From Periplaneta americana (lineage: Eukaryota > Arthropoda > Insecta > Blattodea > Blattidae), in NCBI RefSeq assembly GCF_040183065.1, contig NC_091130.1, positions 125,948,914 to 126,012,913 of the forward strand: 64,000 nt of DNA, written 5' to 3'. Made by a program: the position numbers and the translations under genes. Every line of letters begins with the position of its first letter. The first letter of the stretch is position 1. The notes below the pieces were generated by a model. The model ran no database searches and was not told where the DNA came from. It was given only the letters and a program-made list of their open reading frames with translations. Shown piece by piece: positions 10,711 through 21,909 of the stretch.

Positions 10711-11803
10711 GTTATCCAAATATTGAAACCCTATTTTACCCTTTGGTATATTAGGGTTGTAGTTTGTTACATGTGAAATATATTATGTAGAGATAATACA
10801 CAATTTTAAAGAAGTAGTAGTAGGGATGAGTCATAGTTACAATATAAATACATTAATTAATAGACAGTAAACAATACTAAATACGTTATGCAATAATTAC
10901 ATTCAGTTAAAACAAAATTAAGTAAAATTAGAAATTATAATCGTAGGTGTAGAGAGATTGCAAGAATATGACATAAATTTGCGATTTTATACATAATTTT
11001 AAGCAATAGTAAAGAGATAATGCACAAAATTGACTTAGTTACAAATTAAACACCTATCATATAGGTGGTTTGCGATAGTAAAGAAATAAAAACAAAATTA
11101 CTTACGGTTACAAACTATATGCCTGTCATCAAATACTGAGCAATAGTAAAATTCATAATACAAACGTAGTTATTGTTGTTATTACTATTATTATGTCCCA
11201 AAGAGAGACAACTTGTTTTAGACCTAGATAGTGCATTAGGATTTTAAATCATCATTAATTTACATACACTTAATAGCTACAGTCTTGCGTGGATGTGGTG
11301 TATAAACTCTGTGAATTGTTTATAACAACATTTTTTCCTAAGTAAATGGTAAAGGGGTGTGCAGTAATTTAAATTGCAGTCCGAGATATGATATCTAAAA
11401 AAGTGTCTTTTTCTTTCGAACACTGGACAGTGGAAAATCAAATGTTCAACAGTCTGATTGTCTTTGCATATGCACAGAGATTCTTCTGCACTTTTGATCC
11501 TAAATCTTTCAAAGTAGGAACCGAATTTTCCATGGCCGGTCATAAATTGAGTGAAAAAGAAGTCGGTTGAGAACTGACTGCAACATAGTCTGTCTTGTAC
11601 ATTGGGAAAGAATTTCTTGGTCACAGAGCCTTTAACACTAGAGTTCCAGTATGTATTCCACTTGAGTGTAGTTGTGTGCTTGATGTATGAAATAGGACAG
11701 GTGGAATATTTATATTCTGAGTTGGTTGAGGCTAATGAATCAGCTCTTTCGTTTCCTTCAGTACCTGTGTGGCCGCGCACCCACATTAAGCAAATACGAC
11801 CTG
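10651..11803 (-). mobile_element. I/R1-type non-LTR retrotransposon, 5' truncated
   Basis: Minus-strand element with an (AAT)n tail (10651-10710) and a C-terminal RNase H/zinc-knuckle ORF. Flanked by the perfect 12-bp duplication CTCAGTCAGTTT (10639-10650, 11804-11815), inside repeat G. Its 5' end is inside the ORF, the typical result of incomplete target-primed reverse transcription. Confidence 0.9.
11277..11786 (-). CDS. RNase H and C-terminal domain of non-LTR Pol (partial)
   Basis: A 169-residue ORF. It opens with MWVRGHTGTEGNERAD, the last conserved block of the RNase H domain in I/R1-type Pol proteins (usually WxPGHxGxxGNExAD). Near residues 108-126 is a Cys/His cluster, CICKDNQTVEHLIFHCPVF, the C-terminal knuckle of these proteins. 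The upstream RNase H residues, the RT and the endonuclease are missing because of 5' truncation. The frame stays open to a normal stop, so the copy is fairly young, but it cannot act alone. The start codon is only the first Met in the remaining frame. Confidence 0.85.
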   Translation of the reverse strand: MWVRGHTGTEGNERADSLASTNSEYKYSTCPISYIKHTTTLKWNTYWNSSVKGSVTKKFFPNVQDRLCCSQFSTDFFFTQFMTGHGKFGSYFERFRIKSAEESLCICKDNQTVEHLIFHCPVFERKRHFFRYHISDCNLNYCTPLYHLLRKKCCYKQFTEFIHHIHARL

Positions 11804-11905
11804 CTCAGTCAGTTTAAGAGAGCAGTGTATTATGGCAATAAATGATTGAAAGAAATTTTAGTTTTGTCCTTTAAATGTGCAGAAATTTGATCCGAACGAA
11901 TGTAA

Positions 11906-12557
11906 CATTGAAAAATTCCTTTGTAGTATTGAGTTTTTCGGTACTGCATTAGATATTCTCGCTATAAATGCAGCGAATAGGGGTTGATTCCCAGCAGGAA
12001 TGTCGAAGTTTATGTCCCTCGATTAGAAACTGGGTGTGTCTTTTGTTTTGTTTTCGTCCTGCACTATTTATCTAACGCGGTGACCTTGACCCGTGACTAG
12101 GAAATCCTGCTACAAGTGTAAGACTAATGCAGTAACGTTGGTTCCAAATTCTTACAAGAATTAGGACGGAACGGACAAAATTGCGCTGTTGATAATAGTG
12201 ATTATGACTATGATAATAACATATTATTTTGCAACAGGTATATATACACAGTTCAAAACTGTTACGGTATTACTCTCGCTTCCTTTCATGTTACCCTTTC
12301 ATATAACATATTATTTTATTTTCTTTCTCCTTACATTACGCCTCTTCCCGCACCTAGTATGGGTACCAGAGTGCTGCATTGGAGTTAAATCGCTCGCTTG
12401 AACTCGGTCGAGTGTCGCACCCTCGAGTGAGATACGATCGGTCGTGATACGCTCGTAATAAATAGAAGCACAGTACAAGGTCATCTCACCGACATGTCTT
12501 ATCTTGTATGGAAGGCGACAGATAAGATACACATATGTTTTGCTCACACCGTAAAAA
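11906..12557. other. Unassigned
   Basis: No family recognised. 12330-12450 is slightly GC-richer with GATACGATCGG-like words, but no coding evidence. Confidence 0.4.
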
Positions 12558-12560
12558 TAA

Positions 12561-13455
12561 AGACTGGTTCACAATAAACCGGAAACGAGAATCGGAACGA
12601 AAACGAAAACGGTAAAATTGTTAAACTGTGTACATTTAAATGTGAGCATTCACAATTAACGAAAAGCTTGCCGGAGCCCAGGATCGGGAACGGAATGTTG
12701 GCCAAGTTTCAACTTTGGCATTCACGTTTCCGATCACAGCCCACTAGATTCATTTTATTGACATCTAAAAGCTATTTTGTCGTCCTATATATTTTGTAGC
12801 AAGAAGACAGTGATATAACCTATGCATTATTTTGTTCTGTGCTGTGCATCATGGAGCAAGTTTTATTTGACGAGATTCTAATATTTAGTGTAGAGGAAAA
12901 TCCTCACGTTTACGATAAGCGGCGCGCCTCGTATAAAGATGAGAAAATGAAAAAGCATACGTGGCTTTCAATAGCTTCTTCTTTGAACAGCGATCGTAAG
13001 TAAATCATATTTTATTACTGTATTGGTTGTATTACACACTACATATTCATGCTTCAATTCAATAACTACTGTTGTGTTCATTTTTGTTCTATTACAAATG
13101 TTTCTTCTCTAATTATTTTACGTTATGGTAGACTTAAAATAGGTTGTGATAATAAAGATGCATGAGCATATTTATAGTATCGTACCTAATGAAATGTTTC
13201 AGTTGAAATTTCGAAGTTGGTTAACTTGTGTTTATGTTGGCTGCCTTGTACTCATGAGAGAACCCCATTGGTCAATTAAACACAAATAACATCAGAATGC
13301 GTAATATCAACTTTACATATCGTTATTGACATGCATATCGATATGCATAGTCGTCTACGTTCTCGGTTTATTGTGAATCAAAAATTTTCATATTCACGTT
13401 CTCTGCTTCTCGTTTTCATTCTGGTTCTCGTTCCCGGTTTATTGTGAACCAGCCT
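12561..13455 (+). mobile_element. PIF/Harbinger-like element with MADF ORF
   Basis: Ends are AGACTGGTTCACAATAAACC and its inverse ...GGTTTATTGTGAACCAGCCT, flanked by TAA (12558-12560 and 13456-13458). A 3-bp TWA duplication and an accessory MADF/Myb-type protein are features of PIF/Harbinger elements. 895 bp. A shorter relative is at 44581-46117. GTTCTCG/GTTCCCG words repeat inside both termini. No DDE transposase is present, so non-autonomous. Confidence 0.8.
12851..13003 (+). CDS. MADF-domain N-terminus (50 aa), first exon or remnant
   Basis: A 50-residue ORF starting at ATG 12851. It contains EENPHVYDKRRASYKDEKMK and then KHTWLSIASSLN, matching the start of the MADF domain (ENPxLYD...Y.D...K...W..IA..L). 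MADF is a Myb-like DNA-binding fold found in the second protein of PIF/Harbinger elements. The ORF ends right after GATC|GTAAGT (GT at 12996), a strong splice-donor consensus, so the true protein may continue by splicing. No matching second exon was found before the right terminus at 13455, so this is probably an internally deleted element. Known: MADF family. Inferred: transposon accessory protein. Confidence 0.65.
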   Translation: MEQVLFDEILIFSVEENPHVYDKRRASYKDEKMKKHTWLSIASSLNSDRK

Positions 13456-13812
13456 TAAGACTTTATTTTCTGCGTTTATGACAAACGTTTAATGGAACAG
13501 TCAATGGAGCGTATCAAAACAGGAACATGAAGTTATAAATAAATTAGTATGAAAAACTTCGATATACAGTTATTATTACTAATTAATAATTATTCAATAT
13601 TTGATTTACCACATATATAATATGATAGGTCCATGCATAGTGTTCCGCCTATATACTGCGACAATGTAGAAACGTTTTACAAAATATTACTGATAAAGCA
13701 ATAAATTAATAACAATATTAGTACAGAGATAACGTCACAGAAAATATAATAAAACGAAAAACAATGATGTTGCACAACTGTTACAGACGCAAAGATTGAT
13801 ACACTAATTATG

Positions 13813-13859
<47 letters not shown>

Positions 13860-14723
13860 TAGAAAACTTGATACAGTTCTTGTATTACCGTGATTGTGTT
13901 CTCCGTTTATAATAATTACATTTACATCCAATAACATCTAATATCAGATGTGGCAAAAACAAAATCACTCCTGTGTGGGGGGTGAAAAAAACCTTTACCT
14001 ACAACATTTACATTACATTTTAAAGTAAGTTTTGTAGTTGTACTATGGAGAGGTTAGTTAAACACTGCAAAGTTTTGAAATGATAAACATCTATGATGTT
14101 ACTACATAGTTCATCACTGTAACAAGAACGAATGTCTAACGCTCGGCTTACACCGTTCGAGGATTTATCGCTCGCGACAATTTTAACCATCATGCATGTG
14201 CGCTACCTATCGGATTATGCTATGAACTACTTGGCGTTCGGGACCTCTGATTGGGTACCCATTCCAGGATCCGTAGTGAAATAAAAGATTAGCGGCTGTT
14301 TCGGTTCCACGTTTTCGGTAAACAGACAGATAGGTACAGATATACTCAATTATACACTTTTATGCCTGTTTAGGTTAGGATATATTATATAATGTGTTTC
14401 GTTTGTGCCATTTTTATTTTAATCTGTGTGTTCTTTTGGAGAGTGGTTGGATCTTACTATAGGTGAGGGGGGGGGGTGAAACCTACAAAGTAGGCCTTGT
14501 TTTACACAGCATGTACGGTCAGAAGACCCGTGCATGGGATTTAAGAGAAATTTCTGTTAATATAGTGCATCTATATGTGTAATATTGCTCAATAAATCCA
14601 TCTATCTATCTACTTATGGGTATCTGATACTTGGGCCACGTTTTTTCGGTCATTGGTATCTTTGGGTCACTGTATATCGGTAATTACTTTTTGGGTAATT
14701 ATGGCATATTGGTACCTACTTCG
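13456..14723. other. Unassigned, with (ATT)n and a possible LINE 3' end
   Basis: (ATT)n at 13813-13858. At 14461-14620 a G run is followed by ...CTCAATAAATCCATCTATCT, which looks like a non-LTR 3' end with a (CTAT)n tail, not tied to a coding part. Otherwise nothing recognised. Confidence 0.35.
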
Positions 14724-14932
14724 CGTGAATATGTTAGGAGAAAATCCAAAAACGATTAGGGAAAACACGGGAATTTTACTGGAAGCAAGTAAAGCGATCG
14801 GTTTGGAAGTAAATCCCGAAAAGACAAAGTATATGATTATGTCTCGTAACCAGAATATTGTACGAAATGGAAATATAAAAATTGGAGATTTATCCTTCGA
14901 AGAGGTGGAAAAATTCAGATATCTTGGAGCAA
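14724..14932 (+). pseudogene. RTE-type reverse transcriptase fragment
   Basis: 209-bp piece of the recurrent family: VNMLGENPKTIRENTGILLE, EASKAIGLEVNPEKTKYMIM, then FEEVEKFRYLGA. Both ends are lost abruptly. It starts just after the YADD motif. The rest of the local ORF is fortuitous read-through. Confidence 0.85.
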
Positions 14933-15021
14933 AGCATAGAAATAATTTGCTGTGTTCATACTCATGTTTTCAGTGCAATTTTTTATTTATTCATTAATAT
15001 TACAACAATTTCAATTGATTA

Positions 15022-16016
15022 TACAGGGACATCATTTTATTTTTACTTCAATTTTTATTGTACCTGCGTTTCTAAATGTACTTGACTCCCACCCCTTTCA
15101 CTAATGTCCTTGCTAACGTCAGTCACACAAACTTACGGCCGCTGTTGCTAGCAGTGAAATAAACAGTACAGAGTACAGTGTGTTTCAGAAATATGTTGCA
15201 TTTTCTATAGAATAAAAAGCTTATATTATTGAAGTTTATTTTCACACAAGTATGGTGTGTAGCATAACTGAATTCATCTGTGTGGACTGAGCACAAGTGA
15301 AGATTAGAGTTACCGAAAGTACGGTACCCTATAATATGGTGCGGTACTTAACAGCATTATTTAAACAAGAGTTTTGTTTTACTATTTGTAGGTATGAAGG
15401 ACGATGATGGATACTGGAATTACAATATAACCGAATGTGAACAACAGTTTCCTGATTATATCATTACGGAATATTTTCGTAGAAATGTCATTAATCTGGT
15501 ATATAAATTTAGAGCAACCGAGTGTACAGAAAGGAAGAAAAGTGTAAGATGGCCAACAAAGGTGACAGAAGATGCTGTAGAAGATGCTAGAGAAAGAATG
15601 CAGCGAGGTCCTAATAAGTCGGTCAAGAAGTTAGCTGTAGAAATTGGGGTTTCTTACGGAAGTGCTCACAAAATTCTCAGGAATAAATTAGGTTAGTAAT
15701 ATGCTGAATAAAGTAGACATTACATAATGTATATAACTGCCTGAAGACTTGAGTTTGTGAAAAAAAATGGTTACTATTCTACTGTTCTTTGATAAAATAC
15801 TGTAAAGTAATGACCAAACTGAAAAACGTAATACTATATTTCCCTGTAACATAAATGGATACACTACTTTTCTCTCCTCCTATAGCTAGTAAAATGATTT
15901 GTTTACATATTGCACTAGCAACTCCAAACTCCTGTAATGGAAGGGGGTAACAGTGTTTCCGAGTATAGCCAGGTTAATGTTAAAAATGTTAGTAAAAATA
16001 AAGTGATGTCCCTGTA
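15022..16016 (+). mobile_element. Tc1/mariner-like element, copy 1
   Basis: Inverted termini TACAGGGACATCATTTTATT / ...AAAGTGATGTCCCTGTA flanked by TA on both sides (15020-15021, 16017-16018), diagnostic of Tc1/mariner. 995 bp. It contains a DNA-binding-domain ORF but no DDE domain. A relative at 52257-53245 shares both terminal regions in reverse orientation, but I could not align its core. Confidence 0.85.
15394..15696 (+). CDS. Transposase-type helix-turn-helix domain only
   Basis: A 100-residue ORF. Residues 28-45 read EYFRRNVINLVYKFRATE, then basic ERKKSVRWPTKVTEDAV, then MQRGPNKSVKKLAVEIGVSY and SAHKILRNKLG. This is the N-terminal paired-like HTH arrangement of insect Tc1/mariner-related proteins (DUF4817 type): recognition helix around LAVEIGVSYGSAHKIL. 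The ORF stops where a catalytic domain should begin, after GRNKLG-like text at a possible splice point (TTAG|GTTAG at 15691). It may be a deleted transposase or a DNA-binding-only product. It should bind the element's own ends (inference). Confidence 0.7.
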   Translation: MKDDDGYWNYNITECEQQFPDYIITEYFRRNVINLVYKFRATECTERKKSVRWPTKVTEDAVEDARERMQRGPNKSVKKLAVEIGVSYGSAHKILRNKLG

Positions 16017-16244
16017 TAACTATCCCGTCTTATCCAACCAGTTTGGCAAAACGGGACACTTGCACAACTTTCAATAAACATTATTTTCCTCTTAAGCATT
16101 ACGATACAGAGCAAATTTTCAAGTCACTTACTAAAATACATTCCTTAAGGGACCCATAAACAATAATTGTTTCTTATTCCTCTCAGTAATCTCGAAGATA
16201 TTAGCTATTTCGCGCTAAGTATCTTGTTTTGGCCAACTCTCCCG

Positions 16245-16500
16245 TATTCATTCATAGATTTCTGCTGCAAAGCCAGCATTCTCCAACATTTCCTCTTTTC
16301 TACGTTCCCTTTCGTCTCCGCTTAAGATCCTTAGTTCTTAATGTTGTCTGTCATTGAATTTATTCCGGTTCGAACATTTTTTCCGATTACCATTCCTTCC
16401 AGTATATCCTTCTGTAGACAGTTTCTTCTTAGCCAATGACCCAGTAATTTCTTTTTCTCTTCCTGGTCAGTTGCAGTATTACTCACCTACTCTTCCTAGC
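16245..16500 (-). pseudogene. Non-LTR 3' fragment, GHWLRR family, diverged
   Basis: Minus strand encodes text related to LGHWLRRNCLxKDxLEGMV and the following MTDNIKN region, as in 29291-29937. It has several frame breaks and a short (GAAT)-type tail at its plus-strand left end. Ancient copy. Confidence 0.65.
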
Positions 16501-16529
16501 ACAGGTACATGTCTTCTTTATTAGCAGAT

Positions 16530-16656
16530 GTTACACGCTCCATTCAATGACGATCTTTTGTCAATTAATAATTGGGCAAAAAAATTTGGGCTAAATATCA
16601 ATCCAGATAAAACCCAAGCCATTCTCTTAGGGCAGCAAAGGCTTTTATCCTCTACT
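16530..16656 (+). pseudogene. Jockey-like RT fragment, 5' piece of a split copy
   Basis: Encodes NDDLLSINNWAKKFGLNINP, DKTQAILLGQQRLLSST, the RT region following the YxDD motif. The frame is cut at 16656 and the next residues resume at about 19459. Together the two pieces make one 5'-truncated copy with a 2.8-kb insertion. Confidence 0.85.
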
Positions 16657-16720
16657 AGCCGTACCCGTGCGCTCCGCTGCACCCGTTAGAAATAAATATA
16701 AAGTAATTACATAATTAAAA

Positions 16721-18275
16721 TGGGACATTTGATCCAGGGAACATTCGTGCTTGATAGAAGGATAAATCGTTTAATATGTTACTTAATTTAAATTGTATTT
16801 AAATAATTAATATGGGACATTTGGTCAAGGGAACATTCGTGCTTGATAGTAGGATAAATCGTTAACTATATTACTTAATTTAAATTGTATTTAAATAATT
16901 AAAATGGGACATTTGGTCCAGGAAACATTCGTGCTTGATAGAAGGATAAATCGTTAAATATGTTACTTAATTTAAATTGTATTTAAATAACTAATATGGG
17001 GCATTTGATCCAGGGAACATTCGTGCTTGATAGTAGGATAAATCGTTTAATATGTTACTTAATTTAAATTGTATTTAAATAACTAATATGGGGCATTTGG
17101 TCCAGGGAACATTCGTGCTTGATAGTAGGATAAATCGTTAAATATGTTACTTAATTTAAATTGTATTTAAATAATTAAAATGGGACATTTGATCCAGGGA
17201 ACATTCGTGCTTGATAGTAGGATAAATCGTTTAATATGTTACTTAATTTAAATTGTATTTAAATAATTAATATGGGGCATTTGGTCCAGGGAACATTCGT
17301 GCTTGATAGTAGGATAAATCGTTAAATATGTTACTTAATTTAAATTGTATTTAAATAATTAAAATGGGACATTTGATCCAGGGAACATTCGTGCTTGATA
17401 GTAGGATAAATCGTTAAATATGTTACTTAATTTAAATTGTATTTAAATAATTAAAATGGAACATTTGATCCAGGGAACATTCGTGCTTGATAGTAGGATA
17501 AATCGTTTAATATGTTACTTAATTTAAATTGTATTTAAATAATTAATATGGGGCATTTGGTCCAGGGAACATTCGTGCTTGATAGTAGGATAAATCGTTA
17601 AATATGTTACTTAATTTAAATTGTATTTAAATAATTAAAATGGGACATTTGATCCAGGGAACATTCGTGCTTGATAGTAGGATAAATCGTTAAATATGTT
17701 ACTTAATTTAAATTGTATTTAAATAATTAAAATGGGGCATTTGGTCCAGAGAATATTCGTGCATGATAGTAGGATAAATCGTTAACTATATTACTTAATT
17801 TAAATTGTATTTGAATAATTAAAATGGGACATTTGGTCCAGGAAACATTCGTGCTTGATAGCAGGATAAATCGTTTAATATGTTACTTAATTTAAATTGT
17901 ATTTAAATAATTAATATGGGGCATTTGGTCCAGGGAACATTCGTGCTTGATAGTAGGATAAATCGTTAAATATGTTACTTAATTTAAATTATATTTAAAT
18001 AATTAATATGGGACATTTGGTCCAGGGAACATTCGTGCTTGATAGTAGGATAAATCGTTAAATATGTTACTTAATGTAAATTGTATTTAAATAATTAAAA
18101 TGGGACATTTGGTACAGGGCACATTCGTGCTTGATAGAAGGGTAAATCGTTAAATATGTTACTTAATTTAAATTTTATTTAAATAATTAAAATGGGACAT
18201 TTGGTCCAGGGAACATTCGTGCTTGATAGAAGGATAAATCGTTTAATATGGTACTTAATTTAAATAATTAAAATG
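16721..18275 (+). repeat. 92-bp minisatellite, 17 units
   Basis: Seventeen head-to-tail units of 92 bp; starts at 16721, 16813, 16905 and 16997 confirm the period. Each contains CATTCGTGCTTGATAGTAGG and an AT-rich stretch ending TTTAAATAATTA. Variant positions (GATCC/GGTCC, CGTTTAAT/CGTTAAAT, TGGGGC/TGGGAC) alternate: units 6-8 and 9-11 repeat the same variant order, a 276-bp higher-order repeat. The last unit is truncated. Confidence 0.95.
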
Positions 18276-18340
18276 AGATCATTTTGGTCCAGAGACCACT
18301 CATATGCTGCAATAACAATTCCTTTAACATGTTTCTTAAA

Positions 18341-18590
18341 TGAAGCGTCGGCTGGAACATCGTTATAAGTTACATTTGGTAAAATTTACAGGAGCTGCAA
18401 AAATGTGTACACGTACAACGTTGTTCTTATAGGGTAGCAAACTTTTGAGTGGACAAATTTCACGTACTGCATTGGTGGACATTTGAAAGCGAAAGAGTAT
18501 TGCAAGGTAACATGACATAAAATATTATTACATGGAAACACGCCGAATGAAAATTTTGTAACTTACAACGTTGTTTCAGCCGACGCTTCA
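18341..18590. repeat. 250-bp unit with ~34-bp inverted termini
   Basis: Left arm 18341-18373 begins TGAAGCGTCGGCTGGAACAT; right arm 18557-18590 is its inverse with about four differences. Non-coding. Probably a MITE nested in the larger insertion; no clean TSD. Confidence 0.6.
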
Positions 18591-19458
18591 ATTGTTATGA
18601 CATGCAACCATGGTTTAATGAAGATTGACATCATTTAGATTTAATGTGTAGCCTACATAAACGTTATTTTAAGAAATACAGGAAACGAATATTCAGAATA
18701 GCCTATCAAGTTTTCTGTACATAAGAAGCTATTTTAATCTTGTTCTCGATTCACTCACAAGTTACTGGGGCTACTGTAATAACATTATAGCATTATGTTC
18801 ATCTAGACATTAGAGAAACTACACTTTCCAATGGTGAAATAATAATTAAGTATATAAATCGGTTAATTTAGCTTCCGATATTACTTCATACAAACACAGA
18901 AAGGTTCTCGGTAGGCTATATTTCATAGCTTTCGATTGTTGTTGTCCAAGGCCCCTTATAGACGAAGTCATTTGTTTTTTATTTCATTACATGGCCTTAG
19001 ATGGCAGTTATTTTAATTTTAAAACTCATTTATCTCATTAAATATCAGTCCTATCAAAATTTTTGAAAGAATAAAACTTATCGGAAATTAAAGAAACTTT
19101 TGTTATGTAACATTTTTCACAAAAGTCAACAATAAGCGAGATATTTCGATTTACTTAATTCAGGCCCCCTTATAACCCCCCTTTTAAATAATGTATTTTG
19201 AATGTCATACAGCCTAAAATCTAAGTTACAACGAACTTAATTTATATTCCAGTTTTCATCGAAATCCGTTCAGCCATTATCGCGTGAAAAGGTAACAAAC
19301 ATCCAGACAGACAGACAGACAGACAGACATACAAAGAAAATTTTCAAAAAAGCGATTTTCGGTTTCAGGATGGTTAATTATACATGTTAACACCAATTAT
19401 TTTTGGAAAATCTAAAATTACCAGAAAAATTTCGGCTACAGATTTATTATTAGTATAG

Positions 19459-20485
19459 ATTAATATGAACACCCTTCAGCCTGTCTCTCTCAACAACAAA
19501 ATAATTCCTTTCAGTGCTACTGTAAAAAACCTCGGCATCTATTTCGACTCTAATATGAACTGGAATACGCAAATCAGGTATATCTGTAGAAATGTTTTCT
19601 CTATCATGCATTCTTTGAAACGCCTGAAAAATTTCCTTCCTACTAAACTGAAACAAATTCTAGTACAGACTCTTGTAATGCCTCACTTAGACAATTGTGA
19701 TGTTTTATATAGCGACCTAAGTGCTGAACTTTCTCAAAACCTTCAACGTGTACATAATGTCTGCGTCCGATTTATTTTCAATATCCGCCGACATGATCAT
19801 ATATCGGAATAGTTTCTACGACTCTCCTGGCTCCGCTTGCAGGATAGACGTTTAGTACATTCTCTTTGCCTGCTATTTCGAATTATACATGATTCCACAC
19901 CCAACTACCTTGCCTCTCGGTTTACTCTCCTAGCTTCACATCATAATCGAAATACACGTTCCTAGCACAATCTGTTGCTATCAATACCACGTCATCAGAC
20001 ATCTCTGTACTCAAGTTCTTTCTCAATAGCCATGGCCCGCTCATGGAATTCGCTGCCGCTCGAAATCAGAGGTAGTCTTAGTCCTCAGTTGTTTAAAATT
20101 AGGTTGCTTAGACATATTTTAAATGCACAGAATTAGTTTTCTTTAGGTATAATTTTTATTTTTTATTATTATTACTATTATTATTATTATTATTATTATT
20201 TTATACAGTCATTATTTTTCCATTAACACTAATATCAAGGTAATTGTCATTGCCTCAATGTAACACGTGCTGTGCTGATCATATTAATTGTAATATTTTT
20301 TTAGTTGTAAGATTATATTCACATGTATTAATTCTTTTTTTTTAAGTTAATACTTGTATAATAGAATGTATTTTCCTGTTTCTGATTATGTATTCAGTCT
20401 CTCTTTTTTATTATATTTATTTTTATTATTATTATTATTTTTAAGTTAATACTGATTGTGTACATGTATTCAATCTCTCTTTTTA

Positions 20486-20528
<43 letters not shown>

Positions 20529-20695
20529 TTAACTTAATATTTGTATACCGGTTTGCATTTTTCTATATGTCATTTGATCCTGGTTGAGTGGAAGAGAAGG
20601 CCTGATGGTCTTAACTCTGCCAGGAAAAATAAAACTATTATTATTATTATTATTATTATATTATTATTATTGTTATTATTATTAATAAAGTCTGT
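19459..20695 (+). pseudogene. Jockey-like RT fragment, 3' piece plus 3' UTR
   Basis: Continues the copy broken at 16656. KNLGIYFDSNMNWNTQI and LVQTLVMPHLDNCDVLYSDL are the post-palm blocks; a stop at about 19810 breaks ...RRHDHISE, and later WNSLPLEIRG is readable to about 20135. The 3' UTR has three related AAGTTAATACT blocks separated by (TTA)n runs (20163-20200, 20484-20527). It ends with the family's conserved hairpin region (TCCTGGTTGAGTGGAAGAGA to CTGCCAGG, about 20578-20625) followed by a (TTA)n tail. Confidence 0.85.
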
Positions 20696-21041
20696 GTGAT
20701 ATATCTTGTCTCACTGTGAAAAGAGAGAGAAAGGAGATATGTCTTACCTCGTCTGTATTGTTATGGCGATCGGGGAGTGGAGCAATGCCGCCCATCCATC
20801 CAGTGGCGGGAGGGACTAGTTGATACATTCCGTAGCACAAAATAAAATAACAAAATATCTCTCTTCGTACTGTGTAGTTCCGTCACTGAGCTTGTCTTTC
20901 AAGAAACTGAGTTCCGGTAGCCTGTACAATAACAAGGTTTTCAAAGGAATCCTAAAAATTTACAACCCTCCTATAATCTCCACCCTCATTTGAAGGGACT
21001 TGGTTTTATTGCTACTGAGACAAGATAAACCTTACCAGGTA

Positions 21042-21093
<52 letters not shown>
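20696..21093. other. Unassigned, ends in (ATT)n
   Basis: No family recognised; (ATT)n at 21041-21092. Confidence 0.4.
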
Positions 21094-21094
<1 letters not shown>

Positions 21095-21225
21095 TCCATG
21101 TCCACATTTCAAATGCTTCCAATCGTTTCTCTTCATTTCGTCGCAATGTCCATGTGTCTGCCCCATACAAAGCCTAACATGCAGCGGGCACAACCAACTA
21201 CTACTCTGTAAAAGGTTTCTTATTA
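21094..21225 (-). pseudogene. GHWLRR-family non-LTR fragment
   Basis: Minus strand reads MKRNDWKHLKCGHGE-like text, with an alternate frame giving the LRRNEEKRLEAFEMW block that precedes the region preserved at 29291. Short, frame-broken remnant. Confidence 0.5.
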
Positions 21226-21909
21226 ACGCTGTATTGTAAGTAATTAGTTTATTAGAGAATAATTATTGCAGTTGCTAAAATTATTTCTATCTGGTAACCA
21301 GAATCTCTGCTTGCCCCATGACCGAGTACGGGCCACTGCTTACGTCTGCAACGCTGAACTGAACATCTCTTGCACTTTAAACTCTAATTACATCGTATTT
21401 TGAATTAACGTAACCTCTTGCCCTATTCCATTCTCTGTTGGTTAGTCATCTCAATATCTCCATAACTATTTATATTAGCCTGATATTTGCTGTCATGACT
21501 AGCTGGCTTTTCGTAAGTCAGACTCGAAGTGAATCCATACCAATACGACCAGTAGCCTAGGTCAGGTATGCTCAAAATTGTAAAAGCCCCGATTACACGG
21601 ATGATGCTGCACTGCATAACACACACAGTATACGGACTGGGCTCCGAAACTACATTGCAGCACCGCCTGTGGCATAGTTCTTACACCAGGCATGTCAATT
21701 GATGCCCACAGGAGCAAGCGCGCGCGTTAGAGCCCAGGAGAGCCTGAGCGCTTTACAGCGGAAAGGAAAGAGACAGACGAAAGAGATAGTACATGCCGCT
21801 TGGTCGAGCTATATTCAGGGATGGCCAGCACTGCTTCAATAGATAAAGGGAAGAGACCTTATTAAAACTGTATCCATGTTAATTTTTAGATTTGCCTGAG
21901 AAGTACAAG
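21226..21909. other. Unassigned
   Basis: Somewhat GC-richer near 21690-21790; no coding or repeat assignment. Confidence 0.35.

Larger units (their letters stand above)
10606..11905 (+). repeat. G repeat, copy 1, split by a retrotransposon
   Basis: Left piece 10606-10650 (GCGTGTTTTGGGAAAGCCAT) and right piece from 11804 on (ending with TTTAAATGTGCAGAAATTTG) match the pieces of a second copy at 37552-38215. No ORF; class unknown. Confidence 0.65.
16657..19457. mobile_element. 2.8-kb repeat-bearing insertion in the Jockey-like copy
   Basis: Starts about CTAGCCGTACCCGTGCGCTC and ends about ATTATTAGTATAGAT. Contents in order: the 92-bp array, a 250-bp inverted-repeat unit, unique AT-rich DNA, and a 3' region with GAAATCCGTTCAGCCATTAT followed by (CAGA)n at 19308-19330. 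That last arrangement is frequent in insect interspersed repeats, and the satellite-carrying layout is reminiscent of non-autonomous Helitrons or MINE-type elements. I saw no Rep/Hel ORF and no clear duplication, so the class is open. Confidence 0.6.

Noticed and set aside
10531..10719. ORFs of poly-Asn, poly-Ile, poly-Tyr or poly-Leu
   Set aside because: Translations of (ATT)n runs; the same applies near 13813, 21041, 31978, 58371 and 62552.
16721..18275. Regular spaced repeats resembling a CRISPR array
   Set aside because: Units are contiguous 92-mers without unique spacers or cas genes, in a eukaryotic transposon context.
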